This document shows, piece after piece, positions 21,910 through 32,746 of a stretch of DNA of 64,000 nucleotides. A model generated the notes under the pieces. It was not told where the DNA came from and searched no databases. It saw only the letters and a program-made list of their open reading frames with translations. The translations under genes and the position numbers were made by a program. Source of the stretch: Notamacropus eugenii (lineage: Eukaryota > Chordata > Mammalia > Diprotodontia > Macropodidae); the NCBI RefSeq assembly GCF_028372415.1, contig NC_092877.1, positions 251,053,510-251,117,509 of the forward strand, read 5' to 3'. Positions within the stretch are counted from its first letter, which is position 1; each line of letters starts with the position of its first letter.

Positions 21910-21995
21910 TCTTTGACAATACACAAATCACTCAAAATCTCTGGACCTCTGCCTATTCATATATGAGAAGAAGGCTGTTGGACTAAATGAAAGCT
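21910..21995 (+). mobile_element. MIR/CORE-SINE cut by HAL1
   Basis: AATCACTCAAAATCTCTGGAC and GTTGGACTAAATGA match the 3' portion of the MIR-like family seen at 31045. The copy stops where the HAL1 begins, so the HAL1 probably inserted into it. Confidence 0.65.
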
Positions 21996-24280
21996 CAGGG
22001 GGGCGAGCCAAGAGAGTGAACTAGAAAGATGCACATATGCTAACTCTTCCCCCACAGCCCATAAAATACCTGTAAAGAAAGACTCTCAACAAATTCTAGA
22101 GCAGCAGAGGCCACAGAACAACAGAGTGGAAGAGATTTCCAGCCCACAGTGACCTGAAAGGCCGACAGGAAAGGTCTGTCACACTGGATACTGAGCAGAG
22201 CCCAACCCAGGCCAGCCTTCACCCCACAGCACAACACTAGGAGGAAGACCAGAGCAGGCCTCAGGGGCAGAAGCCCCAGCCACAGTAGTGGCAGTTTGCA
22301 GTTCCCTCAACAGGCACCAAAGATCAGTGAGAGGGTTTATTCATCTGGCTGCAAAGGAAGCAGGGTCTCCCTATAGCTCTAGCTTCAAGTTGTGGCAGCA
22401 AAGACTGAATCAGGCCACAGCAGCTCCCATTGCAGCCCACATCTGTTATTGGATTGTAAAACCCCTTGGGGAACCCAGCAGCTGATTCTTACCACAGTCC
22501 TGTGTGGTGGCCCTGCCACCACCTCATGCTCCTGGAGGAATTGAGCAGCTGATCTTTATCTCACACTGAATGGCAACTCTGCCCCCAGCTAAAGTTCTTG
22601 GGGGAATAGAGCAGCTTATCTGAATGTCAGCCCCCAGTGTAGGCTTGGTGGAACTGGAGGCCTGGTGGTTGTGGACAGGAAACTCTATTAACAAATTTTG
22701 GTCAGAAAAGTTTCTGGTTACTCCCAGACCAGTGAACACATTTGATTATGTCACCTTGGAGGAACTGAGATCTTACCCATACCCATTCCTGACAAAGAAC
22801 TCAAAAGTCAAGTAACTGGTTTGGAAAATGCACAAAAAAGGGAAAATATAAGACTATAGAAGGTTACTTTCTTGGTGAGCAGATATCTTCTCCCATCCTT
22901 TTGGATTGAAGAAGACCAAAGCTTACCTTCAGGGAAAGACATAAAAGTGTATGCTTCTGTATCCCAAAGATCCAAAATAAATATTCAGTGGTCTCAGGCC
23001 ATGGAAGAACTCAAAAAGGATTTTGAAAATGAAGTAAGAGAAGAGGAGGAAAAATTGGGAAGAGAAATGAGAGAGATTCAAGAAAATCATGAAAAGCAAG
23101 TCAACACCATGCTAAAGGAGATGCAAATAATGTTGAAAAAAAATAACACCTTTAAAAACAGGCTAACTCAATTAGCAAAACAGGTTCAAAAAGCCAATGA
23201 GAAGAATGTTTTAAAAAGCAGAATTAGCCAAATGGAAAAGGAGGTTCAAAAGTTCACTGAAGAAAATAGTTCTTTAAAAGCTAGAATGAAACAGATGGAG
23301 GCTAATGACTTTATGAGAAACGAAATCACAAAACAAAACCAAAAGAATGAAAAAATAGAAAATAATGTGAAATATCTCATTGGAAAAGCAACTGACCTGG
23401 AAAATAGATCCATGAGAGACAGTTTAAAAATTATGAGACTACCTGAAAGCCATGATAAAAAAAAAGAGCCTAGACATCATCTTTCATGAAATTATCCAGG
23501 AAAACTGCCCTGATTTTCTAGAACCAGGGGGCAAAATAAATATTGGAAGAATCCTCGAATCACCTCCTGAAAGAGATCCAAAAAGAGAAACTCTTAGGAA
23601 CACTGTGGCCAAATTCCAGAGTTTCTTGGTCAAGGAGAAAATATTGCAAGGAGCTAGAAAGAAACAATTCAAGTATTGTGGAAATACAATCAGGATAATA
23701 CAAGATCTAGCAGCTTTTACATTAAGAGATCGAAGGGCATGGAATATTATATTCCAGAAGTCAAAGGAACTAGGACTAAAGCCAAGAATTACCTACCCAG
23801 CAAAACTGAGTATAATATTTCAGGGGAAAAAGTGGTCTTTCTATGAAATCGATGACTTTCAAGTATTCTTGATGAAAAGACCAGAGCTGAATAGAAAATT
23901 TGACTTTCAAACACAAGAATGAAGAGAAGCATGAAAAGGTAAACAGGAAAGAGTAATCACAAGGGACTTACTAAAGTTGAACTGTTGGCATTCCTACATG
24001 GAAAGACAATATTTGTAGCTCTTGAAACTTTTTTCAGTATCTGGGTAGTTGGTGGGATTTTACACACTCACACACATACACACATACACACACAGAGCAC
24101 AGGGTGAGCTGAATAGGAAAGAATCATATCTAAACAATGAAATTAAGGAGTGAGAGAGGAATATATTGGAAGGAGAAAGGGAGAAATGGAATGGGCCAAT
24201 TTATCTCTCATAAAAAAAGCAAGAAAAGGACTTTTCAATGGAGGGGAAAAAGGGGGAGGCTGGAAGGAAATGTGAAGCTT
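21996..24280 (+). mobile_element. HAL1 with nearly complete ORF1, 3' end missing
   Basis: The 5' UTR (21996-22871) begins with a G run and GCGAGCCAAGAG, where the YY1-like motif has decayed. ORF1 (22872-23922) is followed directly by the HAL1 3' region, with TTAAAGTTG-like and CATTCCTACATGGAAAG blocks and a CA-rich microsatellite (24062-24096). After about 24280 similarity to the other HAL1 copies is lost, so the last 900 bp or so are missing. No ORF2 sequence is present. Confidence 0.88.
22872..23922 (+). pseudogene. HAL1 ORF1 (near-complete, one visible frameshift)
   Basis: This is the best-preserved ORF1 in the window. The first frame (22872-23489) has the N-terminal segment SRYLLPSFWIEED, a long heptad-rich coiled coil (about residues 35-150, MEELKKDFE to KMRM-like sequence) and the start of the RRM (SLKIMRLPESHDKKK). 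At an A run near 23457-23465 the frame shifts and continues at 23452-23922 with IIQENCPDFLEPGGKI, KEKILQGARKKQFKYCGNTI and a C-terminal tail to TGA at 23920-23922. Copies at 3989 have ATG where this one has TTG, so the normal start is mutated too. The total of about 350 residues fits L1 ORF1p. It would bind RNA only; HAL1 lacks reverse transcriptase. Confidence 0.88.
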
Positions 24281-24554
24281 AATACTCCATAAGGAAGTAT
24301 GAATGTAGAATATTTCAAGAAAGCATAGCACTTAGTCTCCATGTTAAGTGAATTCCATATTAACAACAAGGTAATTTTGAGGAAAAGTTGTACATTTATT
24401 AGACAAGATTCTGAAGTAAGCTTAAAAAAGTGAAAAGCTGCGAATAATGTAGGAAGACTCTACCACCGACCACTGTCATTAGATGGTTTCTGAAAATAAG
24501 ATTTTTGTCAGTGTTGTGGTGGATACAACATTTGTATACATACAATATATACAC
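24281..24554. other. Unique DNA, no gene seen
   Basis: No recognised element. Confidence 0.4.
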
Positions 24555-24825
24555 ATTTATAGGAGGAGTTTTTTGCTGTTGTCGTCAATTGTTTTAGCCA
24601 CTCATGACTCTTCATGATCTCATCTGGAGTTTTCTTGGTAAAGATACTGAAGTGGCTTGTCATCTTCTTCTCTGGCTTATTTTATAGATGAAGAAACTGA
24701 TGTAAACAGGATTATATGACTCGTCTAGCTAATAAGTGTCTGAGGCAAAATGAAAACTCAGGAAGATATCTTCCTGAACCCTGGCCTGGTACTCTATCTA
24801 CAAGGCAACATAAATAGTTCTAATA
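24555..24825 (-). mobile_element. tRNA-headed CORE-SINE (MAR1-like)
   Basis: GTTTTCTTGGTAAAGATACTG, AGATGAAGAAACTGATGTAA and a right end GGTACTCTATCTACAAGGC read as the complement of a SINE whose tRNA-like head lies at the right. This is the common marsupial type in which a 'ttggcaaagatactgg' block precedes the core. Confidence 0.85.
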
Positions 24826-24869
24826 TCCCTAATGTAGTGACAATTATTTCATGTCTGTACTATACTTTA

Positions 24870-25035
24870 TAGTTGTATGATGTTGGAGAAAGTAATTTAA
24901 ACCCCATGAGTTTCAATTATGAGATCTATAAAATAGGGATAAGATTCATTTCACTACCTTCCTCACAGAACTGCTGCTTAATAAGAGAGTACTTTCTAAG
25001 CTTGAATCTTATATAAATGTAAGTTTATATGTTTA
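24870..25035 (+). mobile_element. MIR SINE remnant
   Basis: GAGATCTATAAAATAGGGATA and TTTCACTACCTTCCTCACAG align with the MIR 3' half in the plus orientation. Confidence 0.75.
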
Positions 25036-25807
25036 AGTGTTGTCAATTAATTTTTAATCACAAAGCTTTAAGATAATTTCATTAGTTCTCCTAGTGTTAG
25101 CATTATTATATAAGGACTGAATCTTTGTTCTTGATTAGGTCAGAACCTGATTGCATTCCTGACACATGGGCAAGACTGGCTTAGGTAAACAGAAAAACTA
25201 CTGAGTAATAAAATCTAAATATTTGTCTGGAAGTTTTTTAAACTCATACTAGGCTTTCAGATGGAACACAATGCTTATTCTAAAATGTCACTGCATATCT
25301 TTACATTACTAGGACATTTAAGAAACTTTGAAATATAGAAAAATAAATAACTTGCTAAAATCAGTTCACATTTGTCACAGGAAAGTTAAAAAATGTAATC
25401 ATTTCTTAAAGCTTTAACTTTTATGTTATTTAACTTTTCTCTACATACAGATTTATTTCAGAATTTTGATTAGTATGGCTTTTACTGTTTTCCAGTTTCC
25501 TAAATTATTATTACTAGATTGGCTAATTCAGAGTACAAGTTTTATAATTTAACTCATAATTCTAAAGCCAATATTTCTGAAAAGAATATTAAATGAGAAT
25601 TAATAAAAATTATCTGAACTCAACATCATTGAAATTATCTATTATCTCATTATATTTTTAATCCTTTGAAAAATAAATGAAATAAGATGTCTCTCAATAT
25701 AGAGAAAATGAGTGTATGAATGATTTTGAACTCATGATATTTAAAATGTAATGTTTTGAAATGAAAATACTCATTAATACTTGAAATTAAGAGAGATAAT
25801 TATACAT
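25036..25807. other. Unique AT-rich DNA, no gene seen
   Basis: About 770 bp without recognised repeat or coding signal. Confidence 0.45.
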
Positions 25808-25990
25808 AGGAGATAGAGAGCCAATTCTGCAGACTGAAAGCCAAGTATTCAAATCCCACCTCTTATACATGTTAACTGTTACTGAAGAAGAACAAATGGC
25901 CTGTATTGGTAAGTTTTCTCACCAAGAGTTCCCTAGAACACATACAAATACAAAAACTCTCTCTCCCCTCCGTCTCTCTCAACAGTTGAA
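25808..25990 (+). mobile_element. SINE head and CORE fragment
   Basis: GATAGAGAGCCAATTCTGCAG and TATTCAAATCCCACCTCTTA match the tRNA-like head (B box in TTCAAATCC) of the MAR1-like SINE in plus orientation. The 3' part decays into the following microsatellite. Confidence 0.65.
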
Positions 25991-26000
25991 TGCAGGTGAT

Positions 26001-26018
26001 TATCTGTTTATCTATCTG

Positions 26019-26088
<70 letters not shown>

Positions 26089-26141
26089 CATCCATCCATC
26101 CATCCATCCATCCATCCATCCATCCATCCATCCATCCATCC

Positions 26142-26203
<62 letters not shown>

Positions 26204-26208
26204 GTATC

Positions 26209-26257
<49 letters not shown>
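26001..26257. repeat. Compound (TATC)n(CATC)n(TATC)n microsatellite
   Basis: About 255 bp of tetranucleotide repeat. TATC units (26001-26087) lead into a CATC block (about 26088-26143), then TATC again to 26257 with one TATG/ATC interruption near 26202. The 151- and 90-residue frames across it (YLSI repeats) are artefacts. Confidence 0.98.
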
Positions 26258-26374
26258 CATAAATACCATCTATTTCTCCTCTGGAAATAGAAATCAACAA
26301 TTGTTCTGTAACTTCCAGATTTAGAATATTGCACAAGGCAGTGAAAGAATAAGCATTGAGACAAGAGTTACATA
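26258..26374. other. Unique DNA
   Basis: Nothing recognised. Confidence 0.4.
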
Positions 26375-26460
26375 GTCACTATGTGTAAAATTCAGAACTT
26401 GAACCCAAATTTTCATATTTTTCAGGTCGATACTCTATTGTCTACAACACTTTGCTTTAG
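26375..26460 (-). mobile_element. CORE-SINE remnant
   Basis: CAGAACTTGAACCCAAATTTTC and CGATACTCTATTGTCTACAAC match the complement of the head region of a CORE-SINE. Confidence 0.55.
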
Positions 26461-26814
26461 GTTTGTGATTCAATACACACACACAGAGTACAGAACAAAG
26501 GTCTTGTAATTTTTCACAGACAGCTGAGTAATTTTTGTTTTAATTTATGTTATTTTCAACAATTACATTTGATGAGAAAATCCCATAGTGCTAATTCCAA
26601 ACAACAGTCACCTTTGTACCTATTATTTTCTCAAAGCAACTACACTTCAACTAACCTTATAGAAAAATTCCAACAAATTTTTTGTGAGGGAACTTGGTAA
26701 TAAACTATACAATACTTCACCCAAAAGACACTCCAGTATTTAGAAATATTAAATACCTGAACATGAGGGTCTTGCTTTAAGGACCTTATAAGTAGAACCT
26801 ACTATTTTGGAAAT
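26461..26814. other. Unique DNA with short CA run
   Basis: CA run at 26475-26484; no gene seen. Confidence 0.4.
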
Positions 26815-26992
26815 TTTGCAACTATATAACTATGTATATATATAGAGAGAGATATAGATAGATATAGATATAGATATATATTATACATACACACACAGAC
26901 ACATGTATATGCACACACTTGTTTTAAGGTATATGTATGTATGTACATACATATATATAGATGAATATATATGTATGCATGTATATTCATTT
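26815..26992. repeat. Compound TATA/GATA/TGTA microsatellite
   Basis: ATAGATAGATATAGATATAG and GTATGTATGTACATACATA tracts are mixed with CACA. Confidence 0.9.
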
Positions 26993-27329
26993 TTGAAAGT
27001 ATTTCAGAATAGTGCCACCCACTGAAGCATACAACTTAAATTTATGCTGTCAGATAGACATACACTGAGCAGTTCAATACGAACTGTCTTTCAAACAAAG
27101 CATAAAATTAAAAGACATAGTGGTACACATACAAATCAAATTCAAATTTACACTTTACAAAATAACTTGAGAGAATATCACTTATAGATTACTATTTTGT
27201 ACTTTGTGAAGTAAAAAGGTTAACTTTCAATTCTTAGCAATATAATGTTTGAAACAATTAAATATCATATGCTATGACCTTATTGCACCCAAATGAATAA
27301 TCTGCCCAAATAGCTATATTCTTCATATT

Positions 27330-27535
27330 GTTCCTAACACTTACTAGCTCAGTGATCTTGGGCAAGTCATTGAAATTATCTACCTCAGTTTCTTCATCTG
27401 TAAAATGAGGATAATAAAAGCACGTACTTCTCAGGTTTGTTAGGAGTAACAAATGAGATAATATTTATAAAGTGCTTAGAACAGTAAATGACACATAGTA
27501 AGTGCTATATAAATGTTAGCTACTATTGATTTCAC
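27330..27535 (+). mobile_element. MIR SINE, well aligned
   Basis: CACTTACTAGCTCAGTGATCT, TCATCTGTAAAATGAGGATAA, AAAGTGCTTAGAACAGTAAA and GTAAGTGCTATATAAATG follow the MIR consensus from core to 3' end. Confidence 0.92.
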
Positions 27536-28365
27536 AAGTTACTTTGCAGAAGCATGTTAGGCAGAGGACAAAGGACTTCAGCTGATCATTGAAGGAGGGA
27601 AACATGGGCTTTGTAGGAAGGGGAAGCACTATGAGTACAAGAATGAAATGAGCACTCACAGTGATTTCTGTCAGGTAACAAGTTTTAATAAGGTACTTAC
27701 CGTGTGGCTTATATTATGTTACAAACATACTATTCTCTCTCTCTTTTTCTCTTTCTTGAGGGGCTTTTCCCTTTGGTTCTGATTTTTTCTTTATAATATG
27801 ACTAATTTGGAAGTATGTTTAATATGATTATGCAAGTACAGTCTTAATCAGATTGCCTACCATCTTAGACAGGGAGGAGGTTAGACAGGGGAGAAAAATT
27901 AGTTCTCAAAATCTCATAAAAGTGAATGTTGAGAAGTAAAGATAAATTAAAGATCTTTTAAAAATACTCTCTCTAAAACTTAGGGGTGTCCTACTGAAAA
28001 AGGATAAACCTTGATGTTTAACCTCATTGAAAGTATTGTATCAAAAGTGATATGAACACATTTCAAGAATGCTCTAGGAAGCTTTCCTATTCTATAATGA
28101 AGAAAGGAATGGATTTTATTATTCTGCGAAATGCTGAGCTCCCCCTTTCTGAACTTCTTGAACACTTGTAGTCTATTACACAATTGAACATCTGGTTAAA
28201 CATTTATTCATTTTCATTATTCAAATTTTTAAATATAGTTTTCTCATCTAGGATTATATAAGGATACACATTACCTTATATCTCCCCAAAAACTTAACAT
28301 TATGCTAAACATAGTATATGTGATTGTTGTGTAAATGTCCATTGTAAAGAAATTAATTATCTGCT
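27536..28365. other. Unique DNA, no gene seen
   Basis: About 830 bp with no recognised element. The 67-residue frame on the minus strand at 27980-28183 has no family resemblance. Confidence 0.45.
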
Positions 28366-28480
28366 ATTTATTAAGTCCTTACTAAATACCCAACACTGTG
28401 TTAAGCTCTGGGCGTAAAAAGAGTAGATAAAACAGCCTCTTCCCTCAATAAGTTTCCATTCCAATGGGGTAGCCTAGGCT
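28366..28480 (+). repeat. Dispersed repeat, 'lasting order' type 1 copy
   Basis: ATTAAGTCCTTACTAAATACC, CACTGTGTTAAGCTCTGG and a CCTCAATAAGTTTCCATTCC block match a common mammalian repeat of the form 'tactatgtgccaggcactgtgctaag ... ccctcaaggagctcacattcta'. The same order occurs at 29940-30130. I cannot name the family with certainty. Confidence 0.5.
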
Positions 28481-28499
28481 ATATAATTGGTAAATCATC

Positions 28500-29420
28500 A
28501 CAAATTGATTGCTGACATTGTTATTAATATAACTGGGGATGATATGATATGAACCTGATTTTATTTTCATGTAGAAAAACAATCATTGAAAAAATATAAA
28601 CAATTAAGGATTATATTCAGAAAGTTTATTTTTTTTCTAGGCTTATTTTCCCTTGTAGCTTTCTCCTCTCTTCTCACCTCCCACTGCCTCCCTTGGCATC
28701 ATTATCATTAAGGCTCATTGCAAAAGACCCTGTAACTAGGAAACTTCTTCCAATGCTAATATTAGGCAACACATTAGACCACATGGTGTTTTCTGAGCTG
28801 TTGGCATCAGTATCATGTCATCAGATATTAACAACTTCCCTTGCATGACAAACATTGTCTTCTTCAGGCAGGAAATTTCTGATCTTATCACTACTGGCCT
28901 GGATCAAGGCACTGAAATGCTAAATCATGAGTATCTTAGGTTATATGTGTCCTTTTCTTTCTTCAGAACAACACGTTAAGCAATTCAATTCAAATTATGT
29001 GTCATTCTAATTGGAGCTGGAGAGCAATTAACTTTCTGTGGCAAAATGTCAAGTACTTCTTTTGCCTTATCAAAGCGAATTTGTCAGTAGAAGACTATGG
29101 CTCCCTATAAATAACAATTGATGCAATTAATTGGTCTCCGTTTCAATTAGTTTATGAACCAATTTAAACATGGTGTAAAGATAACTAGGGAAATCAAGGA
29201 GAGACAAATGTGCTTTGTTCCCTGGCATAACATTACTTCTTTCTGCTGTGGTTTCAGATCAATATTTGTTCAAAATAAAATAATGAATTCTTCCAGCATA
29301 TTAAAAACATGCCTACCCAGACAATGAATAGCTTTGAAATTATTGTCAGTGCATACATTGACATGGAGTTTAGAAGCATTAGGAAAGTAGATTAGCATAA
29401 AAACCCCAAAACGTCATCTT
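28500..29420. promoter_or_regulatory. Candidate conserved non-coding element
   Basis: This is the longest stretch in the window with high sequence complexity and no repeat signature. It is rich in homeodomain-core words, for example GCAATTAATTGG (29123), ATTCTAATTGGAGC (29005) and CAATTAACTT (29026), and in paired AATT-containing words. It holds no open frame above 60 residues. Regulatory function is an inference from composition only. Confidence 0.25.
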
Positions 29421-29629
29421 TTACATATCTCTGTATACATACATACAAAATAAATGTGAAACTTTCTAGATACTAATAAATGTGTAACTAATAAGTACTC
29501 AATAGACACCTCTGTAAAAGAAAAGAATTTGAGAAATATAGATACCTGTTCCCAAATAGTTTTGAGAGGAAAATATCAGTGAAAAGAGTTAATGGAGAAG
29601 AGTGAATTGACTAGGGAAAGATTCTGAAA

Positions 29630-29700
29630 TCTTAAAGCTAGAAGTCATCTTAATAACCATTAAACCTAATCCCATAATTGTTCTGATGAATATTGATAGA
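29630..29700 (-). mobile_element. CORE-SINE remnant
   Basis: AATCTTAAAGCTAGAAGTC, then ATTAAACCTAATCCCATAATT, recalls the 'gagctggaagggaccttagaggtcatctagtccaacccc' end (in pieces) of the family seen at 7365. Confidence 0.4.
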
Positions 29701-29939
29701 TACTTTTTTCTTTAAATTATGCTGTGTCATTTCTTAAAATGAAAAGCAAAGCCCCTATTATTAGGAAGCACATAGTTAATGGAATGTGGAGGGAACATAT
29801 TATAATAAGATATGAGATGATTAGAGCAAGGAAATGTTTAAGGGTCAAGTGTTTATAGAGAGGTCACACTGAATTTGGAGGTACATAATCTCAACTCAGG
29901 TTCTAGATCCACCACTTATGCCTGCATGACTTTGATCTA

Positions 29940-30130
29940 TTGATCAAGGAAGCAGGCAAGCATCAACTCTGTACGAGATATGCTAAGAACTAAGGATACA
30001 TACAAAGGCAAAAACAAACAAACAGAAACAGTGAAACAGTTCATGCCTTCAAGGAAATTACATACTAATGGGAGAAAACATGTAAATAGCTAGGAACATA
30101 AAAGATAGAGAAAGCACAGAAAAGTTTGAA
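29940..30130 (+). repeat. Dispersed repeat, second copy of the 28366 type
   Basis: CTAAGAACTAAGGATACATAC, GCCTTCAAGGAAATTACATAC and TAATGGGAGAAAACATGTAAA follow the order of the repeat at 28366. Confidence 0.5.
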
Positions 30131-30299
30131 AGTATAAGAAATAAAAGGTGGAATACATAAACTGCCCTAGATCATTGATGGAAAACTAAAAAAGAAACAG
30201 GGATCATTAAGTTGTGCATAAGGAAAATTTAAGGAAACATATTGATTTAGAAAACAACACATTTACATACATACACACAGATGCACATCACATTTAATC

Positions 30300-30395
30300 A
30301 GATAGGAACTTTTATTATAGCTCTGGCCACATACGACCAGTGTTGTGGGCTGCATTCTGCCCATGTACCACATGTTTGATACCTCTATCTCAGAA
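30300..30395. mobile_element. Possible hAT-type DNA transposon remnant
   Basis: GGGCTGCATTCTGCCCATGT and CATGTTTGATACCTCTATC recall hAT/Charlie terminal regions ('gggccgcatgtttgacacccctg'). Only one end is visible. Confidence 0.3.
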
Positions 30396-31044
30396 CATCT
30401 CCCACAAAAAGGCATACCAAACATGAGATAAAAGAGTTTGAACCAAATGCATGTTACAAAGGTGACGGTATTGGACTGTAATATACCATTACAATAGCTT
30501 TCACATAACCAGTATTAAGGTTAATTACCCAGTAAAGGGGAAACTTGAATAGGTTATTTGCAAACTATGATCCTAATACATAAAAATAAAATCATTTTAT
30601 TAGAAAGGAACTTCACTAGTGAATTCTGTGTAATATGTGTAGGCAGATGAAAGTTTAAATTTTCAGGGATAGAAAGTTATCTGTTCCTTTTTTTGAAAAA
30701 GATCCCCTATATACTCCTCCCAACACTCTAAATAGTGTATTAAAATCTTCGTAAGTATCTTGAATATGGAGATCAATTTTTTTTTATATTAGAATATGCC
30801 ATACTATTTAGCTGAGAGTTTCTCTATGTTGGTCATTATTCTGGTTACTTAACTGTTGCTTTATTTTTTATTGAATAAATAAGCTCTTTTTCTTCAATTT
30901 GAATGTCTTCTGATTGCATAAGAGAGAAATGGAGTAAGATTAGTTTCTGTTGTTCAGTTCTACATCGCCATTGGAGAACCAAGAGAAAAACAAAGCAAAA
31001 CAAAACTTAGAGCTGATATGCTTTAATGTAAAGAGAGATGGTTT
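30396..31044. other. Unique AT-rich DNA, no gene seen
   Basis: Nothing recognised. The plus-strand frame at 30950-31147 runs into the SINE that follows. Confidence 0.4.
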
Positions 31045-31190
31045 ATTTTCTGCCACCTATTACTTCTATGACCTTGATGAAGTCACTCCAAAGTTCTGGG
31101 CTTCATTTTTCTCATACCTAAAGTTCATTGGACCAGATGATCTCTAAAGTTCTACTTAGCCCTCAATCTCTGATTCTATATTCTTTATCT
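31045..31190 (+). mobile_element. CORE-SINE/MIR-like copy
   Basis: CTATGACCTTGATGAAGTCAC, GGGCTTCATTTTTCTCATACC and GGACCAGATGATCTCTAAAG, ending CTCTGATTCTAT, match the plus orientation of the family at 7365. Confidence 0.78.
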
Positions 31191-31659
31191 CAAAATTAAA
31201 GTTGGCTGCATATGAAATTGTCAGCTATAAGTTCTGCACCTTTTTTATGCTGTATCCCACTGACTTTCTATTTCCCTATCACTTGAAGGAATTTTCTCTT
31301 CTCATCTTTCTTCTCCGATGTCATTTCAACCATGGTTTTGTCACTTCTGTTGTCACTGAATGTGATTCATATTGCCTTTTCTATATCTATTCCCAGTTTT
31401 AAGTAAAGACTTACTGACTAAAACCATTCTTTCATTGTATCTGATTACCTCAATTCATCCTCTCAGTATCTTGATTGATTTTCCATTGACTGTATTCTTG
31501 GGGTTTTCTTGAGTTCCTGTTCTTTTTGTTAATGTCTGACAAACAACGTAGACTAGTAGTAAAGTTCAAGGATACCCTTTCACTTTCTAAATTGTATCTT
31601 TTTCTGTAATCTTGAGTTAATTCAATTTGAATCATTAGCCATTTACAATGATTAAATCT
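31191..31659. other. Unique DNA, no gene seen
   Basis: A 66-residue frame at 31202-31402 shows no recognisable family; pyrimidine-rich sequence. Confidence 0.4.
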
Positions 31660-32060
31660 GATGCTGGTGAGACTTTATCTCAAATGATAGGAATACACAG
31701 ATGAAAAGTAAAATAGATCCTATCTGAAAACATGTGCATTTTAAAGAACATAAACAGTTAAAATAAATAAAGTAAATGGGCTAGTAAGTGGAAGGTGTGG
31801 TCAAATTAAGTACAAAATAACCTCAGGAAAGGGAGAACATGAGCAATTAGAAATACAATATCAACAAAGACATCATATAGGATGTGATATCCAACTTGAG
31901 ACTTAATGGAAGTTAAGGATTCAAAGTGAGAAAAGCGAAAATGGAGTCCATTGAAAATACGGAGGAGGTTGTATGGTTGGATATAGGATGTAGAGAATCA
32001 CCTATGGGAAATAACAATCTGTTACTTTGATGGTAAGAGACAGTGCATCTGGATAAGAGT
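31660..32060. repeat. Possible continuation of the 28366-type repeat
   Basis: GATAGGAATACACAGATGAAA, ATATCCAACTTGAGACTTAA and AAAATGGAGTCCATTGAAAA loosely follow the central part of the same long mammalian repeat. The similarity is weak. Confidence 0.25.
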
Positions 32061-32069
32061 GTGTGAAAT

Positions 32070-32340
32070 TAGCCTGGTGCTGTGGTATCCCATAATTAGA
32101 CAAACCTGTTTATGGGGGCTCAGAACAGGAAAAGGCTCTTCTTCAGGTTAGTTACCTTTTGTAATCCTGATAACTGGAACTGTCCTTGCTATTTCAGTGA
32201 TAAGAAAGGTTGCAGATGAAATTGAGAAAATGAGTCTATAATAAAAATGAAGGGACAAGACAGAGAAACTACAGACAAAATGATACTCCTTAAGCTTTCT
32301 CTGTTACCAACAGCCCCCTGCTTTGTGACTACTATAAGTC
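32070..32340. repeat. Unnamed repeat shared with 44210-44450
   Basis: TATCCCATAATTAGACAAACC with AACTGTCCTTGCTATTTCAG and GATAAGAAAGGTTGCA parallels CATCCCATAAATGGACTGGCC, GAATGTTCTTATTTCAG and TAAGGAAGGTACAAA at 44210-44450, in the same order. The pair could be remnants of one LTR or other repeat family. Confidence 0.35.
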
Positions 32341-32736
32341 TCATAGTTTTTCAAGAATTCCCCAAAACATATCAGTCAATGAAGAAATTATACTCTCTTA
32401 TGAAATAGATAGCAGATTCAAAATACATATAAAACTAATAAAACAAGCAAAATTACAATAGGGTAAATAAAAAAATTTAATGTAACTGTAGCTTTAGATA
32501 TGCCAAGTCCTTTGACAGCGTCCATGATTTTCAGGTGTCTATGGATTTATCAAAACAGATTCATGGTGGCATTTTTGTGACCACCTCTAGGTTCCAAGTC
32601 ACTCATGGAGATTCTCTATATAATATTGCTGAAGTCTGCTAGCTACAAGATTTAGTAGAATTTTGTAAAACGTGACAAAATTTGATCACATTGGCATTCC
32701 AGTAATTAGTTCATGTGGTGAAAACTAGTATTAAAC
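32341..32736. other. Unique DNA, no gene seen
   Basis: Nothing recognised. Confidence 0.4.
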
Positions 32737-32746
32737 TTATGGATCT

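Noticed and set aside
26001-26257. CRISPR-like array
   Set aside because: The repeats are simple tetranucleotides without spacers, and the sequence is clearly mammalian.
25869-26324. 151-residue and overlapping 90-residue open frames
   Set aside because: They are translations of the tetranucleotide repeat (YLSI and HPSI periodicity), not genes.
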